Assembly: GCA_028095005.1 (NCBI GenBank) | Contig: CM051459.1 | Coordinates: 256,604,229-256,668,228, forward strand | From: Rhynchospora pubera | Lineage: Eukaryota; Streptophyta; Magnoliopsida; Poales; Cyperaceae | Length of the DNA: 64,000 bases | Direction of reading: 5' to 3' | Shown: positions 10,603 through 23,057 of the stretch, one piece after another | Position numbering within the stretch: the first letter of the stretch is position 1 | Layout: every line of letters starts with the position of its first letter | Notes under the pieces: generated by a model | Told to the model about the DNA's origin: nothing | Seen by the model: only the letters and a program-made list of their open reading frames with translations | Database searches by the model: none | Program-made: the position numbers and the translations under genes

Positions 10603-13200
10603 AACTGGTACAAAGAGAGGTGTCTGTATTCATTTGTTTTAAGATTTTTCCCTCTTACACTGCTAGATTCAATGCTAGGAGCCTTAGCTCGAGAATCGAG
10701 ATAGTTCAACTTCTTTTTGGAGCAAGTTATTTAAAACATTTTCCTAAAGGAGAATAGAGTGTATACTGGAGAGAAAAACAACGACATGCCATTGTTATTT
10801 TTTTTTGGGGGGGGGGAAATTGTTTTCAAGCTTTTAAAATAAGTTCAATTTTACTTGTATCTTGAGATTATAGAGACCTTAAAAAAAAAAATTCTAATCC
10901 AACATAGTGGATTGAAGTTGTTCCGTTGTAAGGTAGGTGTATATTTTTTGGTGGTAACCTAAGCGACAGATCGGTTGTCATATCCTTTGTTCATTGTTCA
11001 TTTTAGAAATATTTTTATTTATTCGTTTATAGCGTCGAGTTTTTTTGACTTGCGGCCTAGTAAGAGCATATCTGCCTCATGCCTGTAAATAACAATCTTG
11101 GTTAGGAAAAGGCATTACATTCTAAAATGAACATAACTATGCCCAGAAAATTTTCTTAAAATTCTGTCCATGCGTCACCTCGTTTCATTCCTGCTCAATT
11201 TTCTCTCTATTATAGAATAGAAAAACAGACCTGAACAGATCTCACACTTACATCATTAGGCCCAAGTGGCCATGTTCGCCCGTTTCCTGGAATACACTAC
11301 ATTGAGAAAGTTACCCTTAAAATACAATTTGAGAAATAAGAAAATTACCCTGCATGCCTGCCCGTACTAAATAAATAATATAATTTGTAAATTCACCTCG
11401 TCCTCATGTCCTTTCAAATGCCATGGAAGCGGAGGCTGAACAAGTTGCACACTTCGGCACATCCCCAGAGTACGCCATGATATTGGATTTAGAGTAGGAA
11501 GCATCTCGGGAGAATTCGTGATGCTCTCATCCGCCAACGTGTAGCGGAGTGAGAGTATGGAGTCGGGCCGCTGTTTAATTCCAGGTATGCGCTATAACCG
11601 TTCGATGTTTTGCCTCAGTGAATTCTGTTTAGTTCGGTGTAAATAAACCGTAATTGACTCGAATATCAGGAAGATATATACGGTGCATTTTAGTTATGAA
11701 ATCATTATGAAACAATTACAACACTTCACTTGTCGCCATTCTCGTCTACAATTGAAAGAAAAAATTGGCCTTACCGGTCGTCTGTTTTTGTACATGTCAG
11801 TTCATATGCCAACCATTAACATGATTAAACTTTTCAGTCCAGTAACATACAAGAAAAGAGTACAAGTTGCCAGAATTGGAATATGTTATCCGGGTTTGCT
11901 CCTCTGTATGACTGTATCAGTACATAATTTTTGTTAATAATTTCTGACTTTATTTAATATATATACCAAGTACATAAGTTCTCATTCAGGTCCTTGAATT
12001 TTGTGGCGATTGAGCCAAGGAATCATCCAATAAGTCTGTTATTATATGCATAAGTGTAACAACTAGGACAATCTGGATAGGAAGCCTTTTAGTACATCAA
12101 GTGGAGCTTGCTGTCAAGTTTAACCTTGCAACTGACAATGATTTCGTCTCTGGCACTTCTCGCAAAGTCTACTACAAACCCTTTGGTAAGGTATACATTT
12201 TGTCTTCCTTTTCCTTTTTAGATTTTCTGTAATTATTTTCTTAATTTCTGTTCTGTATTTAGTTACTTACAATTTTATATAATTGTGAAGATATACCCGA
12301 GTCATTGCCCAATTTATACGATAAATTAAACCTCGTTTGGTTGGCAGTTGGTTCCGTGTTCATCACTATAAAAACACACACAAAGCAACTTGTTTACAAA
12401 ATAGATATTTGATGTCTTTTGCAAAACAACAACATTATTGTTCATTACATTTAAAATGTTCTTTTCTAGATTTTGACCTCACTTCCATTTTAGGTTCAAT
12501 GAGTGGGTCGTTACTTATATTGAAAGAGATATAAACCAATTGAAAATGATAATACAGAGCTAGCTATTTAGCAGTACCTATGTATTATTTCCCTGGCATA
12601 CAATAAAAAATTGAGACAGATGTTTATTTTAGGAATTCATGAAATAGGATAAATATTGTTTAGGCAAGATGCATGTATTGCAAAGGGCATAAGGAACTCG
12701 AAAAGCTTTTGGTTTGTATTGTAAAAATAATATAAAAGGGAAAAAATTTATAGCATGTAGTATTTTGCTTAGGTTTCTTCAACAATTAGAATGCGTAACA
12801 TTCAAGAATTACCCAAAAAGAAAGGACATGTCCTGTAGGAATATGTCTCACAGCCACACAAGAGCACAAGACATAAGTGTGCACCCCTTGGAAAGTCTCA
12901 TTGGTCCTTTATATTTTACTTTTTTAGATCCACATGATATATATTATATATCAGCTTAAGTACAAATTTAAGTGCAAATTTTGATACAATTAAATTTTTA
13001 TTTTAAAATTTCAATAAATTTGTGTTTACTTTCAAAATTATTTAAATAATTTACATAAAGTACAAAATCAAGTGCAGAACCTTGTTTGTTGGTAATATGT
13101 TGAAAATTTATAGCTTGAGAGAGTTAGCTGTTCCCATTAAAAAGTTCCTTTATATAATGTAAGTTTGAATTTCTTGTAAATCTGTCGGCACTAATGGTTT
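10603..13200. other. GAUT11 3' flank and gene-poor DNA
   Basis: Includes the GAUT11 3' untranslated region (no definite polyadenylation site chosen), homopolymer T/G runs near 10798-10818, and A+T-rich sequence. A short segment at 11423-11580 starts like a coding frame (MEAEAEQVAHFGTSPEY) but is soon interrupted by stops. Apart from the possible exon at 12093-12185, no gene is supported. Confidence 0.5.
12093..12185 (+). other. Possible orphan exon, unknown
   Basis: A 93-bp stretch bounded by an AG acceptor and a strong donor (G|GTAAGG) reads open as HQVELAVKFNLATDNDFVSG and continues to YYKPF. Base composition is more coding-like than its surroundings. I do not recognise the sequence and find no adjoining exon. 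It may be a remnant of a decayed gene or chance. Confidence 0.2.
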
Positions 13201-13221
13201 TTTAGATCCTTTGTAAATGCG

Positions 13222-13330
13222 GGACACGTGACGTCCGTCTAGCATCTTCATCCAACGGTCAGCATTAGATTTCTTTTCTCATAAATAGGAAGCGGTAAAG
13301 AAACACTTTAGGGTTTCAAGAGATGCTTAT
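13222..13330 (+). promoter_or_regulatory. Promoter-like segment with G-box/ACGT, TATA and telo-box
   Basis: A gggacacgtgacgtccgtc block holds a CACGTG G-box and a second ACGT core. About 60 bp later comes cataaatagg, a TATA-like element, then ctttagggtttc, a telo-box-like motif at the expected start region. It is followed by a 33-codon frame (ATG at 13323, stop 13422-13424) and by a donor-like ctgtaagtaat near 13460. The arrangement resembles a plant promoter, but no downstream gene is convincing. Confidence 0.35.
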
Positions 13331-13424
13331 TTCATTGGAAGTGCGGCTACAAGCAATTTTGTTGAGAAAGGGAAAAAATCTCCTAAATAGCGCCCATGTG
13401 TTTGAATTCTGGAAAATTTGCTAG

Positions 13425-15540
13425 AGTAAAAATCCATGGTTGTTTTGGCTTATTCGTTAATCTGTAAGTAATTTATCTCAATTTTTTTCCTTCTTCGATA
13501 AATCTAAGTGTGTATGAATACCTTTATTTTGGGAAGCCAAATATAGGATGATGTTATCGAATCACAAATTTTTTAACCTAATGCATGTTCATACCTTAAT
13601 AAGCCTCAATCAGTGCAAACCTGTTTGGATTCGATAAAATAGCTGAAGATCCTTCTCGTTAGAATATAATTTAGTGCTATTTTGTACTTTTCATTTATTA
13701 AAACTATAAATCCAGTTACTTTTATCACCGTAAGAAACTTCTTTCTGTGTATATAAGCTTCTGCTAGGATATGTGGTGGTAGATGACCAAATTTTTGTCT
13801 GATTGCAGTTCCATTGATGTCCATAGATTAAAAATTGGTTCAATAGACTTCTAAGTAAATTTTACAGCTATAAATTAGACAGAAGTATATCCATTTATTA
13901 TTCAAATTTTAGTATTGTGGAATTTGAACCTCCTCTATTCCCTGAGCAATGATGTATCTCTTAAAAGGATCCATGTTGAAGAATTGAATGAATACACATA
14001 AACCACCCCTCTAAACCTGGGTTCCTTTTCTCCTCCCATCTCACTCAATGAGAGAGAGTGACCTTTTTGTTTTGTTATTCAAATGGAAGGCAAGAACTTC
14101 TCAATGCCTCTGTTGCACCCTTGCTTGCTCCCCAAAAAGAATAAGTTTGTCTTGCTATTTTTTTCTTGGTCTCTGGTTTAGGAGATACATAGTCTCGAGT
14201 CTCGACTGCGTTCACAAGTTTTTTCCCTCTCTCTGCTTTTCCTTAGGTCATAATCAGATTTATTTTTAAGATTCTCACAGAATTACTGCATATGTCAAAA
14301 ACACGTCATGAACATTTAAACATTTAAGTTAACAGTGTTGGCACATCTGCTCCCATAGTTTGTCATGGAAGCCCTGTTCTATAGTCTTGATTTGAGCCAT
14401 TTAACCCAGATAACTGCTCAGACTTTCAGTTTACTTATATTCAATAAATTCAATCTGACCTTGATGCCTGAGTCTTTCTTTTGTCCCAAAAAGTTTGTTG
14501 ATGTTTTTTCTTCTTCTGAACGATTCATCTCCAACATATTCTCTTGTTCACAGCTATGAGTTGTCGACTTCAAACAATGTTCTTCTCCTACATTTTCTCC
14601 TCTATGATAATATTCCCATCCATACACCTCATCGAGAGGTTTTTAGTTTTCTCCATGAAATCCTCTTCTATTCTCAACCCTGAAATGTAATCTTGCTTGC
14701 CTAAATATTCTTAGTTTTTATTAAAATTATACCTAATAATTCGATCCACTAAGATAAAGATAGAAGATGAAGCCTCTTGAGGAGAATGGCTCAATTAGGA
14801 TGCCTGATTTAACTGGGATTTCTGAACATTTTTGGTTGGAATAGAGGACAGCAGGGCTGGCGACTATCCTAAATAGCTACCTACCTATCCAAACATGGAA
14901 TAGTCACTAACCTAGTTTAATGCTATTCCTTGTCAATCCAAACATAGCTAGCGTTAATTCTTGCATGTGAGATTATGGAGTGCAAAATGAGTTTGAGGCC
15001 TTTACATCTATGAGGAGCATGTTTAGTGTTAGAATGAGGTTAAAGGAGAGATTGAAATCAAAAGATTATAATTTTTGGTTTGAATATATATCCCCTTGGC
15101 AAGTGGGTCCACTCAAATTCTCAGTCACTTGGTGGTCCTCTCCTTCGTTGTTGAATCTGTCTTCTCCCGTTTGAATCCTCTCCACCACAGTTATCCCTGC
15201 AAGGTTAAAATGCTCCTCGATTGTTTTCTTTTCCTCTTCTTTTGCAACAGTATCGACTTTTGAGCACTAGTTATACACTACTAAATCTACTTGAATAGAA
15301 AGCTAAAGGCCAGTGTTTCCCTCTACCATGATTGCCAAAGAACAATTGTGAATGCTTTTGGCATAATTTAGTTCTCATCCATCATAATTAGGTAATTTGT
15401 AATGTACGTACCTAGTCCTCATGGACATGGTGGTACCGTTACTTTCTAGTATAGGAATGGATAGGAAAATTACTTCTTCTTTTACCTTCAATTCATTAGG
15501 GATATCTTTATGTAGGTTTCAAGCTTAAATGCAAACAGCA
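13425..15540. other. Gene-poor DNA
   Basis: A+T-rich sequence with scattered short open frames of 60-75 codons on both strands, none showing a recognised motif, plausible splice neighbours or coding-like composition. No transposon termini were delimited. Confidence 0.45.
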
Positions 15541-15824
15541 AGCAGCTACCGTTCAAGATGAGGTGGTGCTGGCTTGCAGTCCTTCCGAGCCTGATTGTAT
15601 TGTTGTGGCTTGCTCCACCCAGATCAGATTGGGAGTTGGTATTCTGCCGAATTGGTGATGAGCGTAAACATCTGCTGGATTTCACCTGCCACAACAACTC
15701 TGTTTACACAATAAACAATAAAAGGGAAGTATCAGTTTATGACCTTCATACCCTTGCTGCGTGGACCTATCCTTCCAAAATCAAATACAACAGCACTGAT
15801 GGCAGCATAAATCTGGTTGAATGA
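15541..15824 (+). pseudogene. DUF295-like F-box protein fragment
   Basis: One frame at about 15553-15610 reads VQDEVVLACSPSEPDCIVVV. A second frame from about 15625 reads WELVFCRIGDERKHLLDFTC, then NNSVYTINNKREVSVYDLH. Read in that order they resemble the central part of the DUF295 (KIB1-4-like) domain of plant F-box proteins: VLSSSPSDPDC-type start, LAFCRxGDE, then a VIYxxGxFYAVN...GEVxVCD-type block. The switch of frame near 15605-15625 and the absence of an F-box upstream make this a fragment or pseudogene. The match is to a remembered family pattern and could be wrong. Confidence 0.35.
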
Positions 15825-16241
15825 GAAGTAGAATCTGGTAGGCCCCTTGTAGTCAATTCTCCTGAATATCTTAGAGGGGTGATTGGAGGCAGAGCAAGGG
15901 AATGAAATATATTATAATGTGATGCATTGTTTGGGCATAAACTCTTATCGTGTTGGCATCGATCATGTGAGTTGGACCATGCTAGTGAAGTTCTGCGTAA
16001 CCCTAGTCCCTTGGAAGTATTCCCTGCAAGATGTGGATGGTCATTATGGTTTACACGTACCTTGATCTAGATATTGTGGGGAGTTGTAAAAATATGATCA
16101 TCTCTACTTGTTTCGGTATTTGATCAGTCACTTTTCTTCTTATTGTTTTTTAAAGTGCAAATGTTATATGTTACTGAAGGCATTCGAATAAAGTTGTCTC
16201 ACTAATTCTCTTTCATTTTTCTCTGTGTAGCTGGTAAAGAC

Positions 16242-16376
16242 ATGAATAATTTGGTGATCGATGGAATGGACAATTTACCGCTAGATGAAGTCGAGCAACG
16301 ACTGCAACGTGGATTTGTGGCAAGTATTGCAGAAGATTATTATGAGAAAAGGAACTTGGTATTATTTCAGATATAA
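16242..16376 (+). other. Short open frame after AG acceptor, unknown
   Basis: A 44-codon frame (start MNNLVIDGMDNLPLDEVEQR, ending LVLFQI) follows a pyrimidine-rich tract and an AG at 16229-16230, as a last exon would. It is acidic and coding-like but unrecognised. It might belong to a decayed gene together with the DUF295-like fragment about 400 bp upstream; no joining frame was established. Confidence 0.2.
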
Positions 16377-18359
16377 ATGCCCCTATTTAGCAGTAGGTTG
16401 GTCGTAGCTGTGATATTGTTGATGAGGGTTTAGTTTTCCTACTGTCCATATAGTGATAAAAGAGACTTTTATTTTAGCAATACAGGGGTAAACTTTTGTA
16501 TAGTAATTATAGGGGTATTATGGTAATTTGATTTGTTAATTGTATTTACTTTTGTAAATCTGTGCTCGGTCGAATCATACCATTTATGAATTTATGTGAT
16601 TATAAATCTGTGTTCAAATGCAATATTTTTTATGTTTATGGGCAACGAAATTCTGTTTACTGGTACAGGCGTGAATTGGTATCAATATTTTGCAGTGTCA
16701 GCAATCAATTACAGATTTGGTCTGGCTTTTCCTTCCCGTGTTATAGTTGCATGCTCTAATCAATTTATGTTTCTGTCGATTGCTACATGTCTATCATTTT
16801 AGCTCGTGGAAAAATCTGTACCACATTGGTTCCTGACGGCCAGCATCAAAAGAAGAACAAGTGCATACATTATTTCAGAATTAGAACTTCTTAGAAAAGC
16901 TCAACAAAAATTCTTCAAATTTAAGTTTACAGGCTTACAGCACACGTCACACGACCTATCCAACTCGCCTCTGCACTTTCCTCATCCTGGTCCTAAGAGA
17001 TAATATGGGCCTTTTTAAAACCCAAGTTGTTAAAGCCAGTATATGTTTGACGTAGAGAAACATGCAAATGTATAACAAGTAGGGTTAAAGGGCCGGATAT
17101 GGGATGGAAATCCACCTAATCACTTTCCCTTATCCCGAAAATTTGTCACCAAATAATTATATAACTATACATTAAATTAAATGAGAAGGAGAATGGTAGT
17201 TGTTTCTACTTATCTGATAATTTTACTAAGAATCAAGCGCATACTTTATTTATACTTCAGAAGGGGAAAAAAAAAGAAGAAAAACTAGAATGAAACGAGA
17301 TATTTTATAGAAAATAAACATCCACCAACTTTGAACGAATGTAAAAAATTATATAAATTAGGGAATATATTTAAGCATGCATGTATTCTTCTTTACATCG
17401 TTTAAGCAAACCTAATGTCTTTTTTTTTAATATTATATCTCAGTTCTTATGTGAAAAAGGTTTATATCTTTCCCTATTTGGATGTCTTAAGCGAGAAGAT
17501 AGAAATATTCTCCAATTATTTCGTGTGACCATATACTTTTATGCAACATGGGACTAGGAGTCACTCACGGAGGAACAGCAGCCATGTCATGTGACATTGG
17601 CACTGATGCATTATTTTTTTTTTCCAAAGCTTGACGGGAGCTGTCAAGTAACTGATGCATTATTATTCAATAACATCTTACTTTGACCATGGGAATTAGG
17701 TCAAGATGCCTTTCAAATCTATCAGAATATCCTAATAAATAATTGATTGCCAAGAAAGTAAAGCAAGATTCAACAATTTGATGATTCTATTTTTCTAACT
17801 TCTAACCAATTCCTTTCTGCAGACGGAAACTGATTCTCCGCAATCAGCAAATCTTTAATTTGGCACGATGTTTGTTGTTTTGTTGCTTTTAGTACCCAAA
17901 CAGTCAAAATAGATTAAGAAGTTCAAGAAGTTTGAGCAACCAATCCTTGTCAACTAAGTACGTTAAATCCCTGGTAATATTCTTAATTGAAATTTTTTAG
18001 GAAAAATAATCATAAAAGATAAAAATTGGTCATAAGGTTATGCAAAACTTAGTCGAATTTAAAAACAAAATAAAAAAATATCCATCATTTTCAAAGACTA
18101 TAGAAACGCTTTTAAAAGCTTAATTTCAAATTATTGAGGCCTAGTTTATTAAGACTTCATATCCCCCCCCCCCCCCAACCCCCTTCCTTTTGATTGAAGA
18201 CTGCAACAGAAATAAAATGTTGTCATTCATTATGGTTAGACAAATCATCAATATGAGGTTTCAATATGGAGCTTTAAAAAGTGCAAGGACTTGTTCAAAA
18301 TTTCCTCAGAAATGAATGGAATCATTGATTGATAGTTTGATGGGTCTACGAAAGACTAA
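16377..18359. other. Intergenic, no gene seen
   Basis: A+T-rich. Contains a 14-bp direct repeat (actgatgcattatt, about 17602 and 17651) and a poly-C run near 18163-18177. Open frames at 16562-17003 overlap one another in different frames and show no recognised motif. Confidence 0.45.
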
Positions 18360-18569
18360 GGGTGTGTTTGGCACCATCCGTGAACTAGAAGTTCACGAAC
18401 TAGGTTAGTTTGCGAGAATTAAACAACTCACGAACTAGACTGTTCGCGAACTTCTTGACTAGTTCCTAATCTCCCAATTTTAATGAACTAGGAGTTGTTG
18501 GTGAGTCTATTCGTGAGCCGTTGTTCATCCCTAATTCATCCCTAGTTCGTGAGCGAACCAAACACACCC
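18360..18569. mobile_element. Tourist-like (PIF/Harbinger) MITE
   Basis: A 210-bp element with inverted termini GGGTGTGTTTGG and CCAAACACACCC and flanking TAA at 18357-18359 and 18570-18572, the 3-bp target typical of PIF/Harbinger elements. The interior repeats TAGTTCGTGA-type motifs in both orientations (gttcacgaactag, ctagttcgtgagc). Non-coding. Confidence 0.88.
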
Positions 18570-18834
18570 TAAGTTTATTAGATAAAAACCAGTGACTGCT
18601 GTCAGGACTCAGGACAGAGGAACCTGGACAAATCATGTGACGTCGTACAATACAATGCTTAACAGAATGGAATTCAAGAAAATAATAGTCAATTGTTGAC
18701 TGGAGCTAGATCCGAAGGACTGTATTTTCTCTCTTGATTGGTCCCCACTTTAATTGGGTTGGCAACCTTCCATTAGTTTAATTTTCTCGCTGCATTCCAT
18801 GAATGATTCTTCTAAATCTAAGCATAGTAGTTAG

Positions 18835-19237
18835 CAGGGACGGAGCCAGAAAATTTTTCAAGGGGTTCACTGGCTGGACTATAAAACTATTTATTTAGGA
18901 TTATTTTTTTTTAACTAATTAATCAATTGAAGCGCCCACAAATCAAAATTGAAAAGAGCAATTCTGTTCTCGACTATTGAAATAAATTGTTTATGATAAT
19001 AATACTTTACAAACATAAATTGTTAATCCTTCCCAAAAAAGATCTCACAAAGAAAAATTGTATAAAATTTGTATGGGGTTCACTAATGAAAACTCACCTA
19101 AAATTTTATGGGGTTCAAATGTATGGTTCATATAACAAATTTATATTTTATAATTATAAATGCTCATTTGTAACAATATTTTTTTAAAAAATAGGGGTGA
19201 CATTGACACCCCTATGTTATACTTAAATCCGTCAGTG
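18835..19237. mobile_element. hAT-type MITE (CAGGGACGGAGCC)
   Basis: A 403-bp segment starting CAGGGACGGAGCCAG and ending in the poorly conserved inverse atccgtcagtg. Exact 8-bp direct repeats gtagttag occur at 18827-18834 and 19238-19245. The left end is a common plant hAT MITE terminus. The right inverted repeat is eroded. Its right duplication overlaps the start of the next element. Confidence 0.78.
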
Positions 19238-19242
19238 GTAGT

Positions 19243-19547
19243 TAGACCTGTCAATATTGATGTTTCACAATGTTATTCCGTTTCGTTCCGTCTAAACAGA
19301 ATGAAATTGGAAGGATATTTGAGTTTCGTTTTCAAAACGAAACAAGAAATTTATACCGTTTACCGAAACGGAACTCGTAATTATGGAATTATAATAGAAA
19401 ATGGAGAATGGAACGGAAACGGAATAGAAAAATTGTTTCGTTTAAAGAAACAGAACGAAAATGAAAAATAATTTTGTTACATTATTGAAATGGAACGAAA
19501 ACAGAACATACTTGTTTCATTCTCGTTTCACACGTTTGACAGGTCTA
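19243..19547. mobile_element. hAT-type MITE (TAGACCTGTCAA)
   Basis: A 305-bp element with perfect 12-bp inverted repeats, TAGACCTGTCAA and TTGACAGGTCTA. The flanks gtggtagt (19235-19242) and atagtagt (19548-19555) match at 6 of 8 positions, consistent with a diverged hAT duplication. The interior is rich in CGTTTCGTT/AACGAAACG repeats. The 103-codon frame across it is incidental. Confidence 0.82.
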
Positions 19548-20090
19548 ATAGTAGTGTGTACTAGTGTAGACATTTCTTAACAACCACAGTGCCACTTGAG
19601 ACTAGTTTTCTGTTTTTATTATTTGACGAGAAAGCCTCTATATTTTGATAAAATTGCAAAACAATAAAATTGCAAAACAATCTCCTGGCTTTATTAATGT
19701 AGCATTGTCTAGGGATAATAAAGTTGGTTCTTGTGATATTAAGTTCAGGAAACATCCGGATGGGAACCCTCTAATGTCCAATTGTTTAGTTCAAAATTTC
19801 AAAAAATAATAAAAAAAAGAATAGGTGCTAACAAAAATAGTGTAATACTCGGTGGATATATACGCATTTTCTTTTGTCAAAATTGGATAGTGGATATGAC
19901 GTGTTTACAATATAGTAAAAACACTTGGCGATAGCAATACCATATTACCATTTTCCCACAGCAAGTGCTATATATACTGCTATCTTGTAAACTATTTATT
20001 ATAAAGGTTTCCTGAGTATAATTTAATATTGAATTATTTGTCAGTCTAACAAATATTGGTCTAGTGATCAAATATAACATTTTTCAAATG

Positions 20091-20210
20091 GAAATACTAA
20101 TCGAAATCTGACAAAAGATTTTTACATAAATTTTTGAAATTGAAAATTGAGAATACTAATCGGAATCAGACAAAATATTTTTACATAAATATTTGAAATT
20201 GAAAATTGTG
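20091..20210. repeat. Two-copy 60-bp tandem repeat
   Basis: Two adjacent diverged copies of about 60 bp (gaatactaatcg...ttgaaattgaaaattg), starting at 20091 and 20151. They run directly into an ATT microsatellite. Confidence 0.8.
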
Positions 20211-20213
20211 ATC

Positions 20214-20244
<31 letters not shown>
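20214..20244. repeat. (ATT)n microsatellite
   Basis: About ten uninterrupted TAT/ATT triplets. Confidence 0.95.
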
Positions 20245-21693
20245 TTGAGGAAAAAGAAACTTAGTCATATGTGAAACTAGGAAGTAGGAAGGCACTTCTC
20301 TGTGTGTTTCGTTATGTGTTCGCCATAATACTGAAAGATATCATTTCACACTAACATTGTTGTCAAACATACCGAAAGCACATGAAATTGACATCCAGCA
20401 AGGAAGGCATGGCAGCCTGGATGGCCCCTTCCTATTGGCCCATAGACATCAATTCAACTTATTTTTTTCTTATATTTGTCCGAATGAATATAATTAGTAT
20501 AATTGGATACCCCATTTTATGGGGAAAGTGGACCCTGAAAATGACCAAGATGGTGATCACATATGTATAACAATAATGCTTTCACAGTGACCAGGAACCA
20601 AGTCCATCTCCTCTGCACTTCTCCCCATTCGTATATTATTATATTATTATATATTTCTGATTTGATGAATTCTCAAATCTTATTTTACAACCAACAACAA
20701 TGAATTAAGCACCAATTATTTTTTTGGAATCGAACTTTCAACTTGCTATCAAGTATTGGCGATCTCCATATAGAATTAGCATCATGTCATGCTCGTTTCA
20801 TTCTCTTCTTTTAAATTGCTACAATATTCAGATGGTATTTTGACAATAATTCTACTGTCATTATTTTGAGATAATTGATCTTCATGTTAAAAGTCAATTT
20901 TGGAGTGTATCAATATTTTTACGTGAATTGAAATATAAATTGTTACTTCAGATTTCAGAATGATAAACTATCGTGAGTGATTAGAGCTCGACTCGGTTTT
21001 CAAAAAATGTGCTGAAGTTATAATTTAAAAGGAAAAAAAATGACAATACCATGAAATGGGAAATTGCAGTGGGAATGGAGTCGCATGAATAAATGACCAT
21101 AGAGTCATTATCAACTCCTGAGTTGTGACTTGTGAGTTGTGACTCGTAAGTCGTGACTGCTACAAGCCTATAAACATACTCCGACCTAAATCCCGAAAGT
21201 GGCGTGATGAAAGCCATGTAAATCTTTTTCTATTTCCCTCTCTTTATTTAATCTTTCTGGCCTTTGAATTCTCAGTTTCCACAATTGATGGGTTGCTTCT
21301 GTCCTGTGAGTTGTAAGTTCATGGTGTCTCTGTCAGCTTAAAAGCCGCCTCAGAATACAAATCATATCATCATTTAATGCATCATTCATCTTAAAAGTAT
21401 GCGAATTTTCGTCGGTGAATGAATAAATATTTCTCTTTCAAAAATTAATGACGGGATAAGTTTTGAAAATAAGTACAGAAGGGTCAAGAATACGATTTTT
21501 TTTAAAAAAAAAAACCGTGAGAGGACCGAAGTCTTTTAACATAAATAGAATTTTTTTAAAAATATATATATATAGTAGTAAAAAGAGAAAATTCGAGCCA
21601 CAGACAATATCAAGTATAAATCTGAATTCTAATTCTATGATTTCCATTCGCTACGGGAAGAATCTATGAGTCTTACATTTACAACTATATTTT
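20245..21693. other. Intergenic, no feature seen
   Basis: A+T-rich. A gtgacttgtgagttgtgactcgtaagtcgtgac run near 21125-21158 is a short degenerate tandem repeat of tgagttgtgac. No gene or delimited transposon. Confidence 0.45.
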
Positions 21694-21850
21694 GGCTGTG
21701 TTTGGATTGGAGTGGGAAGAAGAGAAGAAGAGAAAAAATTTATTATTAAACAATTCAAACTCTTTACAAAGTTACACACTTGCCGACACTTCTTTCCACT
21801 TTCCGATACTTCTTCCCTTCTTCCCACACCTCATCCAAACGGAGGTAGAG
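21694..21850. mobile_element. MITE of the CCGTTTGGAT family
   Basis: Starts near ggctgtgtttggatt and ends catccaaacggaggtag. The core acaattcaaactctttaca, followed by aagttacacactt, is shared with the copies at 6404 (reverse), 48166, 48446 (reverse) and 48890. Target duplication not resolved. The open frame across it is incidental. Confidence 0.65.
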
Positions 21851-23057
21851 ATTAATTCTAGCCTACCCAACTTACTTGGGACAAAAGTGAGAAGAAGTGT
21901 TGTAGAGATTAATTAGTTTCACTATCGAAGAATCCATGACCATGAGAATAATCACTCGACAGAATTTTTATTTTTTAGTTAAGGTCATATATAAAAATCT
22001 ACATATTTGACTATTAATTAATTATTTTTTTCTGGCCAAAAATTCAATGTAGAAAATATTTTGCTGCGCCACAATTAAAGAGGGAACTTACCGAGGCTAA
22101 AAAAAAAGTCCGTACCACTCTCTAAATTATTTCCGTGGTTATTGTCAAAATACAACGTGGGTAAATTATTTTCAAGAAAGACAACGATGATAATATTAAA
22201 TTCATGCTCCGTGTTGACTGACTATCAACAAGTTTTCCTTTCTTAAATTCATGCTCAATTTTGCCTTTCTTAAATTATTTGGTATTTTTTTAAACATTTT
22301 ATATGGTTAATAAAATGTTGACTGGTTATCGACATATAAACTTACAAACAAAATAATACTCCTAAGTTAAATTTTCTCATGAAACCCATGCAAATAAATT
22401 TTATAATATGAAAAAGGAGCAATGCAAATTCTAATAGCGATTACTTTATACATACATATATTCTATTTAATCTAATAAATCATACAAATTGGTAATTTAT
22501 TTGATGAATTATTTATATTCATTAACTTAAGTTTTTTACGATAGAAGAGTACAAATAGGAAAAATATGATATGAAATAAAATAACTTTCATTAGATACCA
22601 ATATAAAAATATCGCCACTCCTTCAGACGGTGGTCTAGTTAATTAGTAAAACATTACGATTGAACACTGAGTAATTACTAATTTGTAGTTTTTTTTTTCT
22701 TTTTCTTTGAATAACAAGCCCGTTGGCCTAGAAAATTGTAGTTAGCAGGGTCATTCAAAAGGGAGAGGGGTTAGAGTCAAGGACATAAACGGAAAAGGTG
22801 CATTCTCATGCGCAAGAAATATCCGAATACGGAAGTACCATGGTACTTGGGTGCAAAAGTGTCATTTTTAATTCCTAGTTCTAAAATTTTCATTCACATT
22901 TGATTTGTCAAACTCAAACATGACCAAAAGAGCATGATATTTTTTTTTAAAATTTGAAGTCAGTTGGCGGCATGCAGAAACAAAGGCATGCGGAGCCTGG
23001 CCGGCTAAGCTAGTAATCTTTTCACAGTTGGTCCATGTGCACCAATTTAAGTATTTA
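21851..23057. other. Intergenic, no feature seen
   Basis: A+T-rich DNA without a supportable coding region, RNA gene or transposon end. Confidence 0.45.
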
